Assembly: GCF_002872075.1 (NCBI RefSeq) | Contig: NZ_PGGU01000029.1 | Location: forward strand, 242,788-306,787 | Direction of reading: 5' to 3' | DNA: 64,000 nt | From: Microbacterium aurantiacum | GTDB taxonomy: Bacteria > Actinomycetota > Actinomycetes > Actinomycetales > Microbacteriaceae | Part shown: piece after piece, positions 41,109 through 48,585 of the stretch | How positions within the stretch are numbered: the stretch's first letter is position 1 | Layout of the letters: each line of letters begins with the position of its first letter | The notes under the pieces: generated by a model | Databases searched by the model: none | What the model saw: the letters and a program-made list of their open reading frames with translations, nothing else | What the model was told of the DNA's origin: nothing | Translations under genes and position numbers: made by a program

Positions 41109-41495
41109 TCAGAGAGCGAGACCGATCGCCAGCGCGATGACGCCGAGAGCAGGGATGACGCCCTGCTTGAGGGCGGCGCCGGCCTTGTCGGGGCTCGAGA
41201 TGATCAGGACGATGCTGGCGGCCACCATCGAGCCCGCGCCGACGAAGACCATGGTCGCGCCGATGACCGGCTGGCCGACGGCGAAGGCGATCATGCCGCC
41301 GATCACCGCAATGGCGAGGAACAGGTTGTAGAAGCCCTGGTTCAGGGCGAGGCTCTTCGTCGTCTCGGCTTCCTCCGCGGTGGTGCCGAATGTGGCGCGG
41401 GCGCGATCGGACGTCCAGGCGATCGACTCGAGATAGAAGATGAACACGTGGATGAGTGCCGCGATGCCCGTGAGTGCCAGTCCTGCGAGGATCAT
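41109..41495 (-). CDS. DUF1304 family membrane protein
   Basis: This 128-residue protein has four hydrophobic helices and the DUF1304 pattern LALTGIAALIHVFIFYLESIAW followed by ALNQGFYNLFLAIAVIGG. The biochemical role is unknown; the family is often under a TetR gene. Here it is divergent from a TetR gene across a 28-bp palindrome. Its stop lies 3 bp from the stop of the convergent CGNR gene. Confidence 0.9.
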   Translation of the reverse strand: MILAGLALTGIAALIHVFIFYLESIAWTSDRARATFGTTAEEAETTKSLALNQGFYNLFLAIAVIGGMIAFAVGQPVIGATMVFVGAGSMVAASIVLIISSPDKAGAALKQGVIPALGVIALAIGLAL

Positions 41496-41544
41496 GATCG
41501 TTCCGTTCCGGGCTGACTCCAGCCCCGCCTTCAGTTATTGAATC

Positions 41545-41572
41545 GTTCGGTCCAATATATACTGGACTGAAC
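41545..41572. promoter_or_regulatory. TetR operator between DUF1304 and TetR genes
   Basis: GTTCGGTCCA (41545-41554) and TGGACTGAAC (41563-41572) form a 10-bp inverted repeat with one mismatch around ATATATAC. It lies 23 bp upstream of the TetR start and 50 bp from the DUF1304 start. The AT-rich centre may double as a -10 region. Confidence 0.75.
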
Positions 41573-41594
41573 GGTACGCAAAATTGGAGGACGG

Positions 41595-42188
41595 GTGGGC
41601 AGAGTGCAGGTGTTCGACACCGACGAGGTCGTGCGCGCCGCGCGCTCGGTGTTCTGGATGCATGGCTACGACGCCGCTTCGCTTCCTGATCTGGAGCGCG
41701 CGACCGGGCTGAGCCGCTCCAGCATCTATAACTCCTTCGGCTCGAAGCGAGGCCTGTTCGACGCCGCAGTCCAGAGTTATCTCACCGAGGTGATCCGGCC
41801 GCGGCTGCATCCGCTGATCGTGGAGCCGGTGGCTCCCGGCGCGATCCTGGACTACTTCGACGGGTTGCGCACAGCGCTCCTGAGTGCCGAGTCCCTGCCG
41901 TCGACGAGCGGCTGCCTGCTCGTCAATGCCGCATCCGCGTCGATCGGGCACGATCCCGCCGTCGCGGGGATCATCGCGGACTACCGCGCCGGGATGGGCA
42001 CGGCGATCGCGGCCGGCATCGACGCCCATCTGGGCGATGCCTCTGCGGCCGAGCGCGAGCGGATCGCGGAAGCGTGCGCGGGTCTGGTGATCGCGGCGTT
42101 CGCGCTGGTGCGCGTCGATCCTGCGAGGGCCGGGCAGGCGATCGCCACGGCACGCGATCTCGTGATCGCGGCCGAGCGCGCTGCCTGA
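41595..42188 (+). CDS. TetR/AcrR family regulator
   Basis: The 197-residue protein has a TetR helix-turn-helix at about residues 8-52 (VVRAARSVFWMHGYDAASLPDLERATGLSRSSIYNSFGSKRGLFDAAV in that order). It has a TetR_C-type helical domain with LPSTSGCLLVNAASASIGHDP, as in the ComR/YxaF-like group. GTG 41595 follows TTGGAGG. It probably represses the divergent DUF1304 gene and itself through the 41545-41572 palindrome. Confidence 0.88.
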   Translation: MGRVQVFDTDEVVRAARSVFWMHGYDAASLPDLERATGLSRSSIYNSFGSKRGLFDAAVQSYLTEVIRPRLHPLIVEPVAPGAILDYFDGLRTALLSAESLPSTSGCLLVNAASASIGHDPAVAGIIADYRAGMGTAIAAGIDAHLGDASAAERERIAEACAGLVIAAFALVRVDPARAGQAIATARDLVIAAERAA

Positions 42189-42363
42189 CGGCATTCGTCT
42201 CGATCTTCTGCCTTCTGAGCCTTTCTCACTCGAGGACTGGTCGCGCCGTCCGGCTGTGGATACACTCTCATCGCAAGGCATTCATAAAGAACATTTCCTA
42301 ATGAGGATGCTCCGCCATACCGACACGGGTGCACGACGACGTGCTCCCACGAAAGGATGACCG

Positions 42364-43812
42364 ATGAGGAAAGCCATGATGAGGACCGGGCTCGCCGGGC
42401 TCGCCGCGGTGCTCGTGACAGCCGCGATGATCATGCCGACGGCGGCTGCGGCCGACCCGGTCGGCACGCTGGCCGACACGCTGATCTCGCAGGGGAGGCC
42501 CGCCACCGCATCCTCGATCGAGGACTCGACGTTCACGCCGGGCAAGGCCGTCGACGGCAACTCCGCAACGCGCTGGGCGAGTGAGGAAGGCTCCGCTCCG
42601 CAGTGGATCACGGTGGACTTGGGCGCCGGCGCCACAGTGTCGAAGGTTGACCTCAACTGGGAGGCGGCTTACGCCAAGGGGTACAAGATCCAGCTCTCCG
42701 CGGATGGCACCACCTGGGCCACACTCAAGACCGAGACTGCGGGCAACGGCGGCACTGACAGCTGGACCGGCTCGGGCACCGGACGCTACCTGCGCATCTA
42801 CAACACCGTCCGCGGCACGGCGTGGGGCTATTCGCTGTGGGAGCTCAAGGTCTACGGCACCGCCGGTTCGGGTGGCCCCGCCACCGGCACGCCGGTCGAG
42901 AAGGCCGGCACGCTGCAGGTGTGCGGTCTCAAACTCTGCAACGAGGACGGCGTCCCCGTGCAGCTGCGAGGCATGAGCACGCACGGACTGCAGTGGCACC
43001 GCGACTGCATGACAGACTCCGCGTTCGACGCCCTGGCCGGGCCGTGGGGTGCGGATGTCGTGCGCCTGTCGACGTATGTGGAAGACGACGGGTACGTCAG
43101 CAACCCCACCTACTTCACGAACCTCGCCGGTGACCTGATCCAGAAGACCCACGACCGCGGCATGTACTCGATCGCCGACTGGCACATCCTCGAAAAGGGC
43201 GACCCCAACGTCAACCTCGAGAACGCCAAGAAGTTCTTCACAGCGATCGCTACGCGCCACGGCGGCAAGGGCACGGTTCTCTACGAGATCGCCAACGAGC
43301 CGAGCGGCGTCTCCTGGAGCACGATCAAGAGCTACGCCGAGAAGATCATCCCGGTGATCCGCGCGATCGACCCCGACGCGGTCATTCTCGTCGGCACGCC
43401 CGACTGGTCATCCTTCGGGGTGTCCGGAGACCACGGCCCCGCGCCGATCATCGCCAACCCGGTGAACGCGACGAACATCATGTACGTGTTCCACTTCTAC
43501 GCGACCTCGCACCGCGACGAGTACCTCACCGCACTCGACAACACGTCCGACGTGCTGCCCACGTTCGTCACGGAGTGGGGAGCGGAGGAGTACACCGGCG
43601 GTGGAGCGCTCGACCTTCCGATGGCGGAGCGATACCTCGACCTCATGGCCGAGAAGGACATCAGCTGGGTGAAGTGGAACTTCTCGGACGACCCGCTCAG
43701 CGGCGCCGCGTTCAAGGTCGGCACCTGCGACACGAACGGACCGTGGACCGGTTCCACACTGAAGCCGGTCGGCACCTGGGTCATCGACCACGTGCGGGCC
43801 GGAGCGCTCTGA
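42364..43812 (+). CDS. Secreted GH5 endoglucanase with N-terminal F5/8C (CBM32-like) domain
   Basis: The 482-residue protein begins with a Sec signal peptide (residues 1-30, ending PTAAAA). A discoidin/F5-8C carbohydrate-binding domain follows (about 40-166; RPATASSIEDSTFTPGKAVDG, then WELKVYG), then a GH5 barrel from about 185. Glu312 in YEIANEPSG is the acid/base and Glu404 in FVTEWGAEEY the nucleophile. LRGMSTHGLQW and HFYATSH are typical of GH5_2 cellulases. A binding domain placed before the barrel is less common than the usual C-terminal CBM2. It acts outside the cell on cellulose or related beta-glucans. Confidence 0.92.
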   Translation: MRKAMMRTGLAGLAAVLVTAAMIMPTAAAADPVGTLADTLISQGRPATASSIEDSTFTPGKAVDGNSATRWASEEGSAPQWITVDLGAGATVSKVDLNWEAAYAKGYKIQLSADGTTWATLKTETAGNGGTDSWTGSGTGRYLRIYNTVRGTAWGYSLWELKVYGTAGSGGPATGTPVEKAGTLQVCGLKLCNEDGVPVQLRGMSTHGLQWHRDCMTDSAFDALAGPWGADVVRLSTYVEDDGYVSNPTYFTNLAGDLIQKTHDRGMYSIADWHILEKGDPNVNLENAKKFFTAIATRHGGKGTVLYEIANEPSGVSWSTIKSYAEKIIPVIRAIDPDAVILVGTPDWSSFGVSGDHGPAPIIANPVNATNIMYVFHFYATSHRDEYLTALDNTSDVLPTFVTEWGAEEYTGGGALDLPMAERYLDLMAEKDISWVKWNFSDDPLSGAAFKVGTCDTNGPWTGSTLKPVGTWVIDHVRAGAL

Positions 43813-43839
43813 CGGGGCGGCATATCGGCTGACGACGAC

Positions 43840-43864
43840 GGCCCGGGGCGTGAAGCCCCGGGCC
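43840..43864. terminator. GC-rich bidirectional terminator after GH5
   Basis: GGCCCGGGGC (43840-43849) and GCCCCGGGCC (43855-43864) form a perfect 10-bp stem with a GTGAA loop. Further pairing outside the stem extends it after one mismatch. It lies between the converging GH5 gene and the small membrane protein gene. Confidence 0.85.
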
Positions 43865-43872
43865 ATCGTTCG

Positions 43873-43992
43873 TCACCGGTAGAAGACGAACACCCACACG
43901 AGGAATGCGGTGCCGCCCACCACGAAGAGGGTGGTGCCGATCACCTTCATCCGCTCCACCGCCGGATTGCTGCTGCGGTAGTAGCGGTTCAT
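43873..43992 (-). CDS. Small single-pass membrane protein
   Basis: A 39-residue frame starts at ATG 43992 after GGTGGAGG with 9-nt spacing. It has a basic N-terminus (NRYYRSSNPAVERMK) and one strong membrane helix (VIGTTLFVVGGTAFLVWVFVF), placing the N-terminus in the cytosol. A longer start at 44043 or 44064 would add an Arg-rich extension. No family is recognised. The good ribosome site and terminator behind it support a real gene. Confidence 0.5.
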   Translation of the reverse strand: MNRYYRSSNPAVERMKVIGTTLFVVGGTAFLVWVFVFYR

Positions 43993-44074
43993 GCGCCGAT
44001 GCCTCCACCGGCGACGCGCTCCCGAGGGCCGCCTGGTGCTCATGACTGCTCCATGGCTGTGCATCCGAGCCGGC

Positions 44075-44743
44075 CTACAGGGCCGTGAGGACCGGGTTGC
44101 TCGGGGTGAGGTCGGTCCAGTTCACCGTTCCGGTGCCGCCGATCACGGAGCCGATGCTCGACGGGTTCGTGATGTCGAAGCAGAGGCTGTAGGTGCACTC
44201 GACCTGAGGGATCGGGAGGAGCGGGATGAAGATCGCCGTGAAGGTCATGCAGAGCTTGGTCGGGATCTTGGGCGTGTACGGCGGGATGAGGTCGTTCGGC
44301 ATGTTCACCTGGCCCAGCACCGAGAAGGTGGAGGTGAAGGCGCTGATCTGTCCGATGGTCCCGACGCCGGTGGTGGCGCCGATCGTGTAGTTGCTCGAGG
44401 TGCCATCGCTGAAGGAGATCGTTCCGCCGACCCCGAGGACGGTGTACGCGGGCTTGAAGAAGCCGACGTCGCAGCCACCGCTGTTGAGGTTGAAGACGAT
44501 GCTGCCTGTGACGGTGCCGAGGTTGAGCACCGTGAGCGATTGGGCGCTGAACGCGCCGAGCGAGCCGGTGGTGAGGCAGCCGCAGCCCGGGCCGTTGGTC
44601 GAGGCGGCGGCAAGCGGCGTCGCGACGGCCAAAGCGATGGCGGGTGCCGTCCAGGCGATCCCCTTCGCGATCGAGCGACGAGAGATCCCTTCGCTCGGCT
44701 GCGACTTCGGCTGCTGATCGTTCGTTTCCATGTGATTCCCCAT
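44075..44743 (-). CDS. Secreted TAT-signal protein of unknown function
   Basis: A 222-residue frame has an N-terminal twin-arginine signal (SRRSIAKGIAWTAPAIALAV, ending ATPLAAAS). The mature part is rich in Gly, Thr, Ser and hydrophobic strands and has six cysteines (GCGC, GGCD, KLCM, VECT, SLCF), an even number that fits disulfides after folding in the cytosol. It has no enzyme motif and looks like a small beta-rich exported protein. ATG 44731 is an alternative start. It is alone on its strand. Confidence 0.7.
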   Translation of the reverse strand: MGNHMETNDQQPKSQPSEGISRRSIAKGIAWTAPAIALAVATPLAAASTNGPGCGCLTTGSLGAFSAQSLTVLNLGTVTGSIVFNLNSGGCDVGFFKPAYTVLGVGGTISFSDGTSSNYTIGATTGVGTIGQISAFTSTFSVLGQVNMPNDLIPPYTPKIPTKLCMTFTAIFIPLLPIPQVECTYSLCFDITNPSSIGSVIGGTGTVNWTDLTPSNPVLTAL

Positions 44744-44879
44744 GTCTTCCCCAGTTGCGGGCGCATCGTCGTCGAGCGCACGCATGAAAGGGCCGACATG
44801 ACCCCTTCGCATAAGAGACGCACTTCGAGCCGGAACATTACGTGGAACACCGAGAGTGGAAGATTCGATGCCTTCGGGA

Positions 44880-44896
44880 ATACCCCTAGGGGGTAT
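44880..44896. promoter_or_regulatory. CsoR-type copper operator
   Basis: ATACCCC (44880-44886) and GGGGTAT (44890-44896) form a perfect dyad around TAG. This is the TACCCC/GGGGTA pattern bound by the copper-sensing repressor CsoR. It lies 48-64 bp upstream of copZ, and a TTGACA at 44901 follows directly. No csoR gene is in the window. Confidence 0.82.
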
Positions 44897-44943
44897 ATGG
44901 TTGACATCAGTATGGACAGGAAGTCCCAGACGAGAGGAACATC

Positions 44944-45147
44944 ATGACCACGAACGAGTACCAGGTGACCGGCATGACCTGCGGACACTGCGAGATGTCG
45001 GTTCGCGAAGAGGTCGAGCAGATCGCGGGCGTCGAAGGCATCCAGGTGAGCGCGAAGACGGGTCGTCTCGTCGTCACGGGGCCGGCCGACGACGCCCAGG
45101 TTCTGGCCGCTGTCGAAGAGGCCGGCTACTCGGCCGTCCGCGTCTGA
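44944..45147 (+). CDS. copZ: Copper chaperone (HMA domain)
   Basis: This 67-residue single heavy-metal-associated domain has the copper-binding motif GMTCGHC at residues 10-16 and the betaalphabeta order of CopZ. It carries Cu(I) in the cytosol and delivers it to the exporter CopA. The GAGAGGAAC site precedes ATG 44944. It is first in a three-gene copper operon behind a CsoR-type box, and its stop overlaps the next start (TGATG). Confidence 0.95.
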   Translation: MTTNEYQVTGMTCGHCEMSVREEVEQIAGVEGIQVSAKTGRLVVTGPADDAQVLAAVEEAGYSAVRV

Positions 45148-46100
45148 TGAACGCCGGCGGACGGCTCGCGCTCTACGGGGCAGGATTGGTGGTCGCATTC
45201 GGTGCGGCCTTCGCCGTCGCAGGCGCGGTCGTCCCCGGCGACAAGGCTGCGACATGGGTCGAGAAGGAAGAGATGAACGGTCACACGGAAGAAGCAGGAG
45301 CCTCGACGCACGGGTCGGCGGCACACGCGACGGCGGATGCTCTGAAGGGCCTGTCCCTGAGCGCCGGCGGATTCACGCTCGCGCCCGTCGACGCGCCGGC
45401 GGCGGTCGGCGAATCCGGCACGTTGAGCTTCCGCATCCTCGACGAGGACGGCGCACCGGTGACGTCGTACGCCACGGCGCACGACAAGGAGCTGCACCTC
45501 ATGGTGGTGCGTTCCGACGGGGAGCTGTTCCGCCATGTGCATCCCGAACTCGATGAGGGCACGGGCACGTGGTCGCTTCCCTGGACCTGGACGGATGCCG
45601 GGACCTACCGCGTCTACGCGGACTTCACTCCGGATGAGAAGGGTGCCCCCGGGGTCACGCTCACGCGCACCGTCGAGGTCGCAGGGACGTTCGCCCCGGC
45701 GCATCCCGCGCTGACGAAGACCGACGAGGTCGACGGATACAGGGTGTCGCTGGAGGGCGACCTCGCGGCCGGATCGGCGAGCGAGCTCGAGATCACGGTC
45801 TCGCGCGACGGTGCGCCGGTGACGACCCTGCAGCCGTACCTGGGCGCGTTCGGGCATCTCGTCGCGCTGCGGGAGGGCGACCTCGCCTACCTGCACGTGC
45901 ACGCCGAGGGCGACGATCCCCAACCAGGAGAGACATCGGGACCCGAGATCGGGTTCGTGGCCGAAGCCCCGACGGCCGGAAGGTACCTGCTGTACCTCGA
46001 TTTCCAGGTGGACGGCGCGGAGCACAGCGCCCGGTTCGTCGTCGAGGCGACGCAAGCACCGCATGCCGAGGATTCCAGCACGCACGACGATTCGCACTGA
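45147..46100 (+). CDS. Membrane-anchored His-rich protein with duplicated domain, in the copper operon
   Basis: The 317-residue protein has one N-terminal membrane helix (about 8-30) with no clear cleavage site, a His-rich linker and two related beta-sandwich-like units (about 88-178 and 198-300). Both units contain DGAPVT, then a HVHPE or HVHAE element, then an AGxYxxYxDF strand. The C-terminus (HAEDSSTHDDSH) is again His-rich. The repeats resemble FixH/YtkA-like or CopC-like extracytoplasmic domains. It sits between copZ and copA and probably binds copper outside the membrane. No enzyme activity is evident. Confidence 0.75.
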   Translation: MNAGGRLALYGAGLVVAFGAAFAVAGAVVPGDKAATWVEKEEMNGHTEEAGASTHGSAAHATADALKGLSLSAGGFTLAPVDAPAAVGESGTLSFRILDEDGAPVTSYATAHDKELHLMVVRSDGELFRHVHPELDEGTGTWSLPWTWTDAGTYRVYADFTPDEKGAPGVTLTRTVEVAGTFAPAHPALTKTDEVDGYRVSLEGDLAAGSASELEITVSRDGAPVTTLQPYLGAFGHLVALREGDLAYLHVHAEGDDPQPGETSGPEIGFVAEAPTAGRYLLYLDFQVDGAEHSARFVVEATQAPHAEDSSTHDDSH

Positions 46101-46131
46101 TCCCACGAGGACAAGACGCGGAGAGAGAGGA

Positions 46132-48396
46132 ATGACGATGAGCACATCGGCAGCGCCGGTGAGAGGACCGGGCATGGAGCTGGAGATCGGCGGTATGACC
46201 TGCGCCTCCTGCGCGATGCGCATCGAGAAGAAGCTGAACAAGCTCGACGGCGTGCAGGCGAGCGTGAACTACGCCACGGAGAAGGCGAAGGTGACAGTTC
46301 CGGAGGGATACGACCCCGCCCTGCTGATCGCGGAGGTCGAGAAGACCGGCTACACCGCCGCATTCCCCAGGACCGAGGTCGCGAAGGCAGCCGAGGGCCA
46401 CGCAGACGACCCCGAGCTGACGTCACTGCGCCAGCGGCTGATCGGCTCGATCGTGCTGACCGTGCCCGTGATCGCGATGGCGATGATTCCCGCGCTCCAG
46501 TTCACCTACTGGCAATGGGCGTCTCTCGCGCTCGCCGCTCCCGTCATCATCTGGGCGGCATGGCCGTTCCATCGCGCAGCATGGATGAACCTCAAGCACG
46601 GCGCGGCGACGATGGACACCCTCATCTCGATGGGAACGTCCGCGGCATTCCTCTGGTCGCTGTACGCCCTGTTCTTCGGCACCGCCGGAACCGCGGGGAT
46701 GACGCATCCGTTCGAGTTCACGATCGCCCCCTCCGACGGCGCCGCCAACATCTACCTCGAGGTCGGCGCAGGGGTGACGATGTTCATCCTGGCCGGCCGC
46801 TACTTCGAGAAGCGGTCGAAGAAGCAGGCGGGTGCGGCGCTGCGGGCCCTGCTGGAACTCGGCGCCAAGGAGGTCTCGGTGTTGCGAGACGGGGCCGAGG
46901 TGAAGATCCCGACGGCGGATCTCGCGGTGGGCGACGAGTTCATCGTGCGGCCGGGGGAGAAGATCGCGACAGACGGCGTCGTCGTCTCGGGCACATCCGC
47001 GGTCGACGCGTCGATGCTCACCGGAGAGTCGGTGCCCGTCGAAGTCCGCGAGGGGGATGCCGTCGCCGGAGCCACCGTGAACGCCGGCGGTCGCCTGGTC
47101 GTGCGCGCCACCAGAGTCGGCGCCGATACGCAGCTGGCGCAGATGGCCCGGCTCGTCGAGGAGGCGCAGACCGGCAAGGCCGAGGTGCAGCGCCTCGCCG
47201 ACCGCGTCTCCGGAGTGTTCGTTCCGATCGTGATCGCGATCGCCGTGGCCGCCCTCGGTGCCTGGCTGGGCGCCGGGTTCCCGGTGACGGCCGCGTTCAC
47301 GGCCGCAGTCGCCGTGCTCGTGATCGCCTGCCCGTGCGCCCTCGGCCTGGCGACGCCGACGGCTCTGCTCGTCGGGACGGGGCGGGGCGCCCAGCTCGGC
47401 ATCCTGATCAAGGGTCCTGAGGTGCTGGAGTCGACCCGCCTGGTCGACACCGTGGTGCTGGACAAGACCGGCACCGTCACCAGCGGACGGATGACTCTCG
47501 TCGACGTCTTCGCCGAGCCCGGCGTCGACCGCGCAGAACTTCTCCGCTTCGCCGGTGCGCTCGAGGACGCTTCCGAGCATCCGATCGCGCAGGCGATAGC
47601 CAAGGGTGCGACTCAGGAGGTCGGCGCGCTGCCCGCTCCCGAGGACTTCGCGAACATCGAGGGCAAGGGCGTGCAGGGCATCGTCGACGGGATCGCCGTC
47701 GTCGTCGGCCGCGAGTCGCTGCTGGCCGACTGGTCGCAGCACCTCAGCCGCGAAGTCGCGGAGGCGAAGGCGGACGCCGAAAGCGAGGGCAAGACCGTCG
47801 TCGCGATCGGCTGGGACGGAAAGGCCCGCGGCATCCTCGTCGTGGCCGACACGGTGAAGCCGACCAGTGCCGAGGCGATCGCCCAGCTCAAGCAGCTCGG
47901 CCTCACCCCGGTCCTCCTCACGGGCGACAACGAGGCCGTCGCCCGCCGGATCGCCGCCGAGGTCGGAATCGAGCAGGTGCACGCCGAGGTCCTGCCGAAG
48001 GACAAGGTCGCGGTAATCCGCAGACTCCAGCAGGAGGGCAAGGTCGTCGCGATGGTCGGCGACGGCGTCAACGACGCCCCTGCCCTCGCGCAGGCAGACC
48101 TCGGGCTGGCCATGGGCACCGGAACGGACGTCGCGATCGAGGCATCCGACATCACGCTCGTCCGCGGTGATCTGCGAAGCGCGGTCGACGCGATCCGCCT
48201 GTCGCGCCGCACCCTCTCGACGATCAAGACGAACCTCTTCTGGGCCTTCGCGTACAACGTCGCAGCGATCCCGATCGCCGCGCTCGGGATGCTCAACCCG
48301 ATGCTCGCCGGTGCGGCCATGGCGTTCTCCAGCGTCTTCGTGGTCGGGAACAGCCTGCGCCTGCGGGGGTTTCGCAGCGTCGCTGCCGAATCGTGA
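46132..48396 (+). CDS. copA: Copper-translocating P-type ATPase
   Basis: This 754-residue P1B-type ATPase has one N-terminal HMA domain (GMTCASC, Cys24 and Cys27), eight predicted membrane helices, the Cu(I) transport motif CPCALG, the phosphorylation site DKTGT, the SEHP motif and GDGVNDAPAL near the end. It exports Cu(I) using ATP. It is the last gene of the copZ operon and starts at ATG 46132 after GAGAGAGAGGA. Confidence 0.96.
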   Translation: MTMSTSAAPVRGPGMELEIGGMTCASCAMRIEKKLNKLDGVQASVNYATEKAKVTVPEGYDPALLIAEVEKTGYTAAFPRTEVAKAAEGHADDPELTSLRQRLIGSIVLTVPVIAMAMIPALQFTYWQWASLALAAPVIIWAAWPFHRAAWMNLKHGAATMDTLISMGTSAAFLWSLYALFFGTAGTAGMTHPFEFTIAPSDGAANIYLEVGAGVTMFILAGRYFEKRSKKQAGAALRALLELGAKEVSVLRDGAEVKIPTADLAVGDEFIVRPGEKIATDGVVVSGTSAVDASMLTGESVPVEVREGDAVAGATVNAGGRLVVRATRVGADTQLAQMARLVEEAQTGKAEVQRLADRVSGVFVPIVIAIAVAALGAWLGAGFPVTAAFTAAVAVLVIACPCALGLATPTALLVGTGRGAQLGILIKGPEVLESTRLVDTVVLDKTGTVTSGRMTLVDVFAEPGVDRAELLRFAGALEDASEHPIAQAIAKGATQEVGALPAPEDFANIEGKGVQGIVDGIAVVVGRESLLADWSQHLSREVAEAKADAESEGKTVVAIGWDGKARGILVVADTVKPTSAEAIAQLKQLGLTPVLLTGDNEAVARRIAAEVGIEQVHAEVLPKDKVAVIRRLQQEGKVVAMVGDGVNDAPALAQADLGLAMGTGTDVAIEASDITLVRGDLRSAVDAIRLSRRTLSTIKTNLFWAFAYNVAAIPIAALGMLNPMLAGAAMAFSSVFVVGNSLRLRGFRSVAAES

Positions 48397-48415
48397 GGCG
48401 CCCCTCGGGACACTC

Positions 48416-48484
48416 GTCTGCTCAAAATCACACCTGCATGCCGAGAAACCGGCTTCTCGGCATGCAGGCGTGATCTGAGCAGAC
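48416..48484. repeat. Long imperfect inverted repeat after copA
   Basis: Arms of 32 and 31 nt (48416-48447 and 48454-48484) pair almost fully around a 6-nt loop: an inner block of 15 perfect pairs, one mismatch, 5 pairs, a small bulge, then 9 outer pairs. It starts 20 bp after the copA stop and ends about 100 bp before the next gene. It is far longer than a normal terminator stem. It can serve as a terminator, but the structure also recalls intergenic palindromic repeats. Confidence 0.8.
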
Positions 48485-48585
48485 TGGTGTACCGCGGGCG
48501 GGCGAAGACCGAGGGGCACGACGGTATCGGGCGGCGTCCGCCTGCTTCCCCGATGGGGGCCGCGTACTCCGGTAGGGTCGCGGAC

